This document shows, one piece after another, positions 58,107 through 64,000 of a stretch of DNA of 64,000 nucleotides. The DNA comes from Stutzerimonas degradans (lineage in GTDB: Bacteria; Pseudomonadota; Gammaproteobacteria; Pseudomonadales; Pseudomonadaceae). Each line of letters opens with the position of its first letter. Position 1 is the stretch's first letter. The DNA is taken from positions 186,001 through 250,000 of the forward strand of contig NZ_JAMOHV010000001.1 in assembly GCF_024448505.1 (NCBI RefSeq), written 5' to 3'. The notes below the pieces were generated by a model. It was not told the origin of the DNA. It saw only the letters and a program-made list of their open reading frames with translations, and searched no databases. Both the position numbers and the translations under genes were made by a program.

Positions 58107-59306
58107 ATGCGCATCACCGAGCATTCATCGGCGGCCGACTTCAGCGACACCCCCTACGGGCGGCAGTTGCTGCGGGGCTTTCGCCTGCTGTTGTTCAAGC
58201 CCGAGCTGGAAGCCGAATTCCGCCGCTTCCTCGATCGCCAGGCGCGCGGCGCGCAGCGAGTCGCCGCGCTGCTGCTGATCGTCGCCGTCGGCGGCTACCT
58301 GTATGCCGAGCGCGTGCTGGTCCCGCATGACGATCCGCAGTGGCTGAGCCGGCTCACGGTGCTGCGTCTGGTGGAGCTGTCGCCGGGGGTGCTGGTGCTG
58401 CTGCTGAGCTTTTTCAGCAAGACCTACCAGGCGCGCGCCAACCAGCTGTTCCCGATGCTGCTGGTGCTGATCGGCGTGGTCGCCGCGATCATCGACATCC
58501 AGTACGAACTGGCGGCGCAGCCCTACGCGTTTCGCTATGGCGCCGGCCTGCTGATCATCAGTTCGTTCTTCTTCCTCGGCATGACGTTCTGGCATTCGCT
58601 GCTCTGCGCGCTGTCGATCGTGGCGATCGACGTGTTCATGGCCAGCCAGATCCTGCCTTCGGACCGCCTGCCCGAGCACTGGATTGCCGTCAGCTACTAC
58701 CTGCTGCTGCTGGTGATCGGCGCGATCAGCCGTTATGTGCACGAGTACTCGCAGCGCCAGCAGTTCCTCATGCGCAAGCTGCTGGGCTGGGTCGCCGCGC
58801 ACGATGCGCTGAGCGAGCTGCCCAACCGTCGCAGCCATGACGAGGCGTTGCGTCAGCGGCTGGCGCAGGCGCGGCGCGACGACGTGCCGGTGAGTCTGTT
58901 GCTGCTCGATCTGGACGACTTCAAGGCCTACAACGATCGCCTCGGCCATCCCGCTGGCGATGCGCTGATCGGTGAGTTCGCCCGGCTGCTCGCCAGCTTC
59001 GCGCGGCGGCCGCTGGATCAGGCGGCGCGCGTCGGTGGCGAAGAGTTCGCCCTGCTGCTCTACGACTGCACCGAGGATGCCGCGCAGCAGATCGCCATTC
59101 AGGTGCTGGCCGCGCTGCGCCGGCAGGCCATCGCGCATCCGGCATCGGCGCAGGGACGGGTCGGGGTGAGCATCGGCATCGCGACGCTGCAGCCCGGGCA
59201 GAACGCAGGGCAGCTGTATTCGGCGGCGGACGCGGCGCTCTACCGCGCCAAGCAGGCCGGCAAGAACCGCTTCGCCGGGCCGGACGAGTTGCCGGCCGCC
59301 GGTTGA
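58107..59306 (+). CDS. Membrane-bound diguanylate cyclase
   Basis: 399 residues from the ATG at 58107. Five or six transmembrane helices fill about 55-215 with no recognisable extracytoplasmic domain (LLIVAVGGYLYAERVLV, LLIISSFFFLGMTFW). The GGDEF domain follows (about 235-395): AHDALSELPNRRS, LLDLDDFKAYNDRLGH, catalytic GGEEF at 310-314 and an I-site RPLD at 301-304 with the standard 5-residue spacing. It makes c-di-GMP with product inhibition. It is convergent with the thioesterase gene. Confidence 0.93.
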   Translation: MRITEHSSAADFSDTPYGRQLLRGFRLLLFKPELEAEFRRFLDRQARGAQRVAALLLIVAVGGYLYAERVLVPHDDPQWLSRLTVLRLVELSPGVLVLLLSFFSKTYQARANQLFPMLLVLIGVVAAIIDIQYELAAQPYAFRYGAGLLIISSFFFLGMTFWHSLLCALSIVAIDVFMASQILPSDRLPEHWIAVSYYLLLLVIGAISRYVHEYSQRQQFLMRKLLGWVAAHDALSELPNRRSHDEALRQRLAQARRDDVPVSLLLLDLDDFKAYNDRLGHPAGDALIGEFARLLASFARRPLDQAARVGGEEFALLLYDCTEDAAQQIAIQVLAALRRQAIAHPASAQGRVGVSIGIATLQPGQNAGQLYSAADAALYRAKQAGKNRFAGPDELPAAG

Positions 59307-59323
59307 GCGGCGCTCAGCGCCGC
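59307..59323. terminator. Hairpin between convergent cyclase and thioesterase genes
   Basis: Perfect 7-bp stem GCGGCGC/GCGCCGC (59307-59313 with 59317-59323), starting right after the cyclase stop and reaching into the end of the thioesterase gene. No T-run. Confidence 0.4.
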
Positions 59324-59715
59324 GGCGTTACTGGGCGGGTGCGGCCGCTGCCGTCGATGGCGACGAAGACGAACACCGCCTCGGTGACCTTGCGCCATTC
59401 ACTGGACAGCGGATCGTCGCTCCAGACTTCCACCAGCATGCGGATCGAGCTGCGCCCGACCTCCAGCGTCTGGGTATAGAAGGACAGCTGCGCGCCAACT
59501 GCCACCGGCACCATGAAGGCCATGCGGTCGATGGACACTGTCGCCACACGGCCGCCGGCCACGCGGCTGGCCATCGCGGTGCCGGCCAGATCCATCTGCG
59601 AGACCAGCCAGCCGCCGTAGATATCGCCGAAGCCGTTGGTTTCGCGCGGCAGGGCGGTCAGCTGCAGGGCCAGGTCGCCCTGGGGAATCGGATCTTCCTG
59701 TTCGTATTCTTTCAT
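59314..59715 (-). CDS. Acyl-CoA thioesterase (YciA-like hotdog fold)
   Basis: 133 residues from the ATG at 59715; upstream extension rejected. The hotdog signature ETNGFGDIYGGWLVSQMDLAGT carries the catalytic Asp region of YciA/acyl-CoA hydrolases, followed by ATVSIDRMAFMVPVAVG and a C-terminal VFVFVAID strand. It hydrolyses acyl-CoA thioesters in the cytoplasm; chain preference unknown. Confidence 0.92.
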   Translation of the reverse strand: MKEYEQEDPIPQGDLALQLTALPRETNGFGDIYGGWLVSQMDLAGTAMASRVAGGRVATVSIDRMAFMVPVAVGAQLSFYTQTLEVGRSSIRMLVEVWSDDPLSSEWRKVTEAVFVFVAIDGSGRTRPVTPRR

Positions 59716-59843
59716 CGGTCGGACTCGCGGCGCGATTGTTGTTCTGGCGCGAAAACCCCGCGATAGGGCGGGAAGCGCGCAGTATAACGGCACTCAGACG
59801 GTGCAGCGACCGCCCCCGGTCAAGATTGCCGACGGTAACAAGA

Positions 59844-59872
59844 TTGTCACACTCGCTTCATAGAGTGTTCAT
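59844..59872 (+). promoter_or_regulatory. Pho box upstream of pstS
   Basis: Three 7-bp direct repeats at exact 11-bp spacing: TTGTCAC (59844), GCTTCAT (59855), TGTTCAT (59866), matching the CTGTCAT-N4-CTGTCAT PhoB pattern. They lie 64 bp before the pstS ATG. Confidence 0.75.
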
Positions 59873-59935
59873 ACGGCCTGCAGATACTGGCCCCCGTTCC
59901 AACACACTCGAACACACCTCTGCTAGGAGCAAGGT

Positions 59936-60901
59936 ATGAAACTGAATCGTTTGATGGCGGCGCTGACCTTCGTGGCCGCTGGTGTGGGTGCCGCGAGCGC
60001 GGTTGCGGCAGTCGATCCGGCTCTGCCGAGCTACGAGAAGACTTCCGGTGTTTCCGGCAACCTCTCCAGCGTCGGCTCCGATTCTCTGGCCAACCTGATG
60101 ACGCTGTGGGCCGAAGAGTTCAAGCGCAGCTACCCGAACGTCAACATCCAGATCCAGGCCGCCGGTTCCTCCACCGCGCCGCCCGCGCTGACCGAAGGCA
60201 CCGCCAACATGGGGCCGATGAGCCGCCCGATGAAGGACAACGAGATCCAGGCCTTCGAGCAGAAGTACGGCTACAAGCCGACCGCCGTACCGGTCGCGAT
60301 CGATGCCCTGGCCGTGTTCGTGCACAAGGACAACCCGATCAAGAGCCTGGACATGGAACAGGTCGACGCGATCTTCTCCAGCACCCGCCTGTGCGGTGGC
60401 GCTCAGGACATCAAGACCTGGGGTGACCTGGGCCTGACCGGCGAATGGGCGGCCAAGCCGATCCAGCTGTTCGGACGCAATTCGGTATCCGGCACCTACG
60501 GCTACTTCAAGGAAGAAGCGCTGTGTAAGGGCGACTTCAAATCCAACGTCAACGAGCAGCCGGGCTCGGCCTCGGTGGTGCAGTCGATCTCCAGCACCCT
60601 GAACGCCATCGGTTACTCGGGCATCGGCTACAAGACCTCCAGCGTGCGCGCCGTGCCGCTGTCCAAGGGTGGCGAAGCCTTCGAGGCCAACGAAGAAAAC
60701 GCCCTGGCCGGCAAGTTCCCGCTGGCGCGCTTCTTCTACGTCTACGTGAACAAGGCGCCGAACAAGCCGCTGAGCCCGATCGATGCCGAGTTCATCAAGC
60801 TGGTGCTGTCCAAGCAGGGCCAGGAGGTCGTGGTCAAGGACGGCTACATCCCGCTGCCGAAGAAAGTGGTCGACAAGACCATGCAAGACCTGGGTCTCTA
60901 A
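59936..60901 (+). CDS. pstS: Phosphate ABC transporter, periplasmic binding protein PstS
   Basis: 321 residues: signal peptide (about 1-24, AASAVAA), then the PstS fold with [32 protein letters not shown] and the phosphate-contacting [13 protein letters not shown]. It binds inorganic phosphate with high affinity in the periplasm. A three-repeat Pho box stands upstream. A hairpin and a second Pho-box region separate it from pstC, so it can be expressed alone and in excess. Confidence 0.97.
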   Translation: MKLNRLMAALTFVAAGVGAASAVAAVDPALPSYEKTSGVSGNLSSVGSDSLANLMTLWAEEFKRSYPNVNIQIQAAGSSTAPPALTEGTANMGPMSRPMKDNEIQAFEQKYGYKPTAVPVAIDALAVFVHKDNPIKSLDMEQVDAIFSSTRLCGGAQDIKTWGDLGLTGEWAAKPIQLFGRNSVSGTYGYFKEEALCKGDFKSNVNEQPGSASVVQSISSTLNAIGYSGIGYKTSSVRAVPLSKGGEAFEANEENALAGKFPLARFFYVYVNKAPNKPLSPIDAEFIKLVLSKQGQEVVVKDGYIPLPKKVVDKTMQDLGL

Positions 60902-60951
60902 CGACCCGCACGGAGGATCGGCGGCCACCCCGCCGGTCCTGCGTCACGATG

Positions 60952-60980
60952 CCCGCCACGCACTTCGCGCTGGCGGGTTT
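60952..60980 (+). terminator. Attenuator hairpin between pstS and pstC
   Basis: Stem CCCGCCACGC pairs with GCGCTGGCGGG (60952-60961 with 60967-60977, one bulged base), followed by TTTCGTCGT. It would stop part of the pstS transcripts before pstC. Confidence 0.6.
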
Positions 60981-60984
60981 CGTC

Positions 60985-61024
60985 GTGTCACCCGGTTGTA
61001 ATTTTTCTGTCACACGGCTTGATT
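60985..61024 (+). promoter_or_regulatory. Second, four-repeat Pho-box region upstream of pstC
   Basis: Four 7-bp repeats at exact 11-bp spacing: GTGTCAC (60985), TTGTAAT (60996), CTGTCAC (61007), CTTGATT (61018). This is two overlapping PhoB sites. A -10-like TAGATT follows at 61023-61028. The pstC ATG is at 61069. Confidence 0.75.
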
Positions 61025-61068
61025 AGATTAGTCGCCCTGACGGGGCCGCCCGGCCCAGGAACCTTGGC

Positions 61069-63345
61069 ATGAACGACATAGAGCCCATGACCGCGAACTC
61101 CGATGTGCAACGGCTGGATTTCAATACGCCGGCCCTGCAGCGTAAACGCCGCATTCGCGCGCTGAAAGATCACCTGGCGCGCTGGTACGTCACCATCGGT
61201 GGCCTGGCGGTGCTGGGCGCGATCACCCTGATCTTCTTCTACCTGGGGCAGGTCGTGCTGCCCATGTTCCAGGGCGCTGAACTCGAAGCACGGGAAGTCC
61301 AGCGCCCGGCCTGGCTGGCCGAGGACAACCAGGCGCTGCTGCTGGCGATCGAAGAGCAGAACCAGGTGGCGATGCGCCTGAACGCCGATGGTCAGGTGCG
61401 CTTCTTCACACTGGCCGATGGCGCGCCGCTCGCGAATATCGCCCTGGCGCTGCCGGCTGATAGCCGCATCGTCTCGGTCGGCCAGGACACCCCCGGCACC
61501 CGCCGCCTGGTGCTCGGTCTGAGCAACGGTCAGGCGCTGGTCATCGAGCACGAGTACCAGATCACCTACCCGAACAACCAGAAGACCATCACGCCGCGGA
61601 TCGTCTATCCGTTCGGCGAGCAGCCGCTGCAGCTCGACGGCGAGGGCCGTGCGATCGAGCAGGCGGCTGTCAGCCTCAACGGTAAGACCCTGCTGGTCGC
61701 CGGCGCCACCGGCACCACGCTGCATGCCCAGCGCATCGCCAGCAGCGAGAACCTGCTGACCGGCGAGGTGACCCTGGAACAGCAGCGCCTGGATCTGCCG
61801 CAGCTCGCCGAGCCGATCCGCGCGCTGCAGATCGATCCGCGCCACATGTGGCTGTACGCGGTCAGCGGCAAGGCCAGCGCCGACGTCTTCGATCTGCGCC
61901 GCAAGCAGCTCAACGGTCGCTACAAGCTGGTCGCCGACGGTGCCGAGATCACCGCCGTCAGCCCGCTGCTCGGCGGCATCTCGCTGATGATCGGCGACTC
62001 CAAGGGCGGCATCGGCCAGTGGTTCATGGTGCGTGGCGCCGACGGCTCGGCTGAGCTGCGCAACGTGCGCAACTTCACGCTGGCCGACAGCCCGGTCAGC
62101 CAGATCCTCCCGGAAGAGCGCCGCAAGGGCTTTCTCGCGCTCGACCGCGCCGGCACGCTGGGTATCTTCCACAGCACCGCGCACCGCACGCTGCTCAAGG
62201 AGCAGGTGGCCGACGGCGCCGCGCTGGCCGCGCTGTCGCCGCGCGCCACGCGCCTGCTGGTGGAGTCGCCGCAGGGCCTGCAGCGCTTCGTGGTCGACAA
62301 CCCGCATCCGGAGATTTCCTGGAGTTCGCTGTGGGGCAAGGTCTGGTATGAAAGCTACGCCGAGCCCGACTACGTCTGGCAGTCCACCTCCGCCAACACC
62401 GATTTCGAGCCCAAGCTGAGCCTCGCGCCGCTGGCCTTCGGCACGCTCAAGGCCGCCTTCTACGCGATGCTGCTGGCGGCGCCGCTGGCGATCTGCGCGG
62501 CGTTCTACACCGCCTACTTCATGGCCCCGGCGCTGCGCCGCAAGATCAAGCCGGTGATCGAGCTGATGGAGGCGCTGCCGACGGTGATCCTCGGTTTCTT
62601 CGCCGGCCTGTTCCTCGCGCCGTTCCTGGAGAACCACCTGCCGGGCATCTTCAGCCTGCTGCTGCTGATGCCGCTGGGCATCCTGTTCGCTGCCTGGAGC
62701 TGGAGCCGCCTGCCCGAGCGCGTGCGCCTGGGCGTGCCGGAAGGCTGGGAAGCGCTGCTGCTGATTCCGGTGGTGCTGCTGGTGGGTGTCGGCTCGCTGG
62801 CGATCAGCGGGCATCTGGAGAACTGGCTGTTCGGTGGCGACATGCGCCTGTGGCTGTCCAATGACCTCGGCATTCCGTTCGACCAGCGCAACGCCCTGGT
62901 GGTTGGCCTGGCGATGGGCTTCGCGGTGATCCCGACGATCTATTCGATCGCCGAGGACGCGGTGTTCAGCGTGCCGAAGAGCCTGACCCTGGGTTCGCTG
63001 GCGCTCGGCGCCACGCCCTGGCAGACGCTGACCCGCGTCGTGCTGCTGACCGCCAGCCCGGGCATCTTCTCGGCGCTGATGATCGGCATGGGCCGCGCCG
63101 TGGGCGAAACCATGATCGTGCTGATGGCCACCGGCAACACGCCGATCATGGAGGCCAACATCTTCGAGGGTATGCGCACCCTGGCGGCCAACGTCGCGGT
63201 GGAAATGCCCGAATCCGAGGTCGGTGGCACCCACTACCGCGTGCTGTTCCTCGCCGCGCTGGTGCTGCTGATGTTCACCTTCGTGATGAACACCCTGGCC
63301 GAGCTGATCCGTCAGCGCCTGCGCGGCAAGTACGCCAGCCTGTAA
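61069..63345 (+). CDS. pstC: Phosphate ABC transporter permease PstC (enlarged pseudomonad form)
   Basis: 758 residues, more than twice the 300-320 of E. coli PstC. One N-terminal helix (about 42-66) is followed by about 380 residues of soluble, beta-rich sequence (about 70-450). That region has short repeating units such as LVLGLSNGQALVIE, LLVAGATGTTLHAQRI and LWLYAVSGKA-like strands that suggest a beta-propeller, presumably periplasmic. The standard permease core follows, with FAGLFLAPFLENHLPG and LGSLALGATPWQTLTRVVL (EAA loop). It forms the channel with PstA. Confidence 0.94.
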   Translation: MNDIEPMTANSDVQRLDFNTPALQRKRRIRALKDHLARWYVTIGGLAVLGAITLIFFYLGQVVLPMFQGAELEAREVQRPAWLAEDNQALLLAIEEQNQVAMRLNADGQVRFFTLADGAPLANIALALPADSRIVSVGQDTPGTRRLVLGLSNGQALVIEHEYQITYPNNQKTITPRIVYPFGEQPLQLDGEGRAIEQAAVSLNGKTLLVAGATGTTLHAQRIASSENLLTGEVTLEQQRLDLPQLAEPIRALQIDPRHMWLYAVSGKASADVFDLRRKQLNGRYKLVADGAEITAVSPLLGGISLMIGDSKGGIGQWFMVRGADGSAELRNVRNFTLADSPVSQILPEERRKGFLALDRAGTLGIFHSTAHRTLLKEQVADGAALAALSPRATRLLVESPQGLQRFVVDNPHPEISWSSLWGKVWYESYAEPDYVWQSTSANTDFEPKLSLAPLAFGTLKAAFYAMLLAAPLAICAAFYTAYFMAPALRRKIKPVIELMEALPTVILGFFAGLFLAPFLENHLPGIFSLLLLMPLGILFAAWSWSRLPERVRLGVPEGWEALLLIPVVLLVGVGSLAISGHLENWLFGGDMRLWLSNDLGIPFDQRNALVVGLAMGFAVIPTIYSIAEDAVFSVPKSLTLGSLALGATPWQTLTRVVLLTASPGIFSALMIGMGRAVGETMIVLMATGNTPIMEANIFEGMRTLAANVAVEMPESEVGGTHYRVLFLAALVLLMFTFVMNTLAELIRQRLRGKYASL

Positions 63346-63399
63346 TGCACGCGCCGCCCGCGGGCGGCTGCGCCGAGATTTTCGAAAAGGTATCGATCC

Positions 63400-64000
63400 G
63401 TGAAAAAGGATTCGTTGAACACCTGGGTCAAGAGTGGCACTCCGTGGATCTGGATGAACGCCGGTGCGGTGGCCATCGCGGTGATCATGACCCTGGGCCT
63501 GCTGGCCGTGATTGGCGTGCGCGGCCTGGCGCATTTCTGGCCGGCCGACGTGATGGTCGCCGACTACCAGGTTCCCGGCGAGGCACCGCGCGTGCTGGCC
63601 GGCGAGGTGGTGCAAGCCGAGGAAGTGCCGCGCGCGCGGCTGGCGGCCAGCGGCCTGCCGGTCAATGTCGAGGGTGGCGAGTTCATGACCCGCGAACTGC
63701 TCAAGGTCGGCAACCGTGAAGTCTACGGTGCGGATTTCTCCTGGGTGGTCGGCGAATGGCTAAGCAACCCGCGCACGCCGCACCACATGGTGGTGCTGGA
63801 GCGCCGCGAGTGGGGCAACTTCTACGGCGAGCTGCTCAACGTCAAGGAGGCCGGGCAGCTGGTGGCCGAGGGCGACGCCGCCTGGGCCGAGCTGCAGCGC
63901 CGCCTCGAACGGGTCGAGCAGTTGCACGGGCAGATCAGTCAGGTGGAGAAGGTCGAGATCGGCCGGATCAACCACGGCCTCGAGCGCCTGCGCCTGAAGA
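63400..64000 (+). CDS. pstA: Phosphate ABC transporter permease PstA, 5' part
   Basis: GTG start at 63400 with AAAAGG 9 bases before; the frame stays open to the window end (about 200 residues visible). It begins VKKDSLNTWVKSGTPWIWMN, then one membrane helix (about 22-44, AVAIAVIMTLGLLAVIGVRG). A long soluble stretch continues past the window edge, ending in a charged helical segment (EGDAAWAELQRRLERVEQ). This is the enlarged PstA of pseudomonads, in which a large domain is inserted after the first helix, mirroring PstC. The transport core is outside the window. Confidence 0.93.
   Translation, partial: MKKDSLNTWVKSGTPWIWMNAGAVAIAVIMTLGLLAVIGVRGLAHFWPADVMVADYQVPGEAPRVLAGEVVQAEEVPRARLAASGLPVNVEGGEFMTRELLKVGNREVYGADFSWVVGEWLSNPRTPHHMVVLERREWGNFYGELLNVKEAGQLVAEGDAAWAELQRRLERVEQLHGQISQVEKVEIGRINHGLERLRLK

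Noticed and set aside
60988..63615. Minus-strand frame of 875 codons opposite pstC
   Set aside because: Antisense shadow of pstC with His/Gln/Arg-rich composition and no motif. pstC is firmly identified on the other strand.

Overview
The window is a GC-rich (about 65%), gene-dense piece of a Pseudomonas-type gammaproteobacterial chromosome. Gene content and protein similarity recalled from known families point to the P. stutzeri/Stutzerimonas side of the genus: a di-haem cytochrome c4, KinB/AlgB, the opdH-tct tricarboxylate uptake locus, an AmpDh-type amidase lipoprotein, a Pseudomonas-type 6S RNA next to zapA, and the enlarged pseudomonad PstC/PstA. I see no phage, insertion sequence, CRISPR array, tRNA or rRNA. 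Almost everything is core genome.

Layout. 1-7100: 3' end of an amino-acid-type periplasmic binding protein, then on the minus strand gpmI, envC, ctpA, a divergent polysaccharide deacetylase, and an NfeD/SPFH membrane pair. 7200-8450: rhodanese-like protein, grxC, secB. 8500-12250: quinone oxidoreductase, a FliL-like protein, an EVE protein, a 46-residue membrane peptide, and the minus-strand cluster zapB-like, zapA, 6S RNA, 5-formyl-THF cyclo-ligase. 12370-16750: ygfB-pepP-ubiH-ubiI. 16850-21310: ferric-iron binding protein and permease with no ATPase gene, then gcvT-gcvH. 21375-27200: engB, cytochrome c4, dsbA, an EEP-family phosphoesterase, a diguanylate cyclase (DgcH-like) and an AmpDh amidase. 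27180-33320: kinB-algB, then small proteins (four-helix, a 78-residue protein behind a strong sigma-54 promoter, DUF1328) and a fused SpmA/SpmB-like membrane protein. 33386-40940: an AbrB-family membrane protein, tctA-tctB-tctC and opdH on the minus strand, divergent from the tctDE two-component system. 40950-47560: Aer-type chemoreceptor, TAXI-TRAP transporter, tandem-Cache periplasmic protein. 47790-59720: recC-recB-recD, an orphan membrane protein, an AEC transporter, a membrane diguanylate cyclase and an acyl-CoA thioesterase. 59840-64000: the pst locus with two Pho-box regions (pstS, pstC, start of pstA).

Regulation is the most informative layer. Pho boxes with exact 11-nt periodicity precede both pstS and pstC. 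A textbook -24/-12 promoter stands before an uncharacterised 78-residue protein, close to the sigma-54 activator gene algB. A/C-rich AAnAAnAA motifs of the Hfq/Crc catabolite-repression type lie directly on the ribosome-binding regions of opdH and of the TRAP binding-protein gene. Hairpins separate binding-protein genes from their permease genes in three transport loci. I did not find a convincing wholly new multi-gene system. The best leads are the sigma-54-driven small protein, the hairpin-rich non-coding stretch at 31714-32090, the rhodanese with Asp in place of the catalytic Cys, and the unusual AlgB P-loop.
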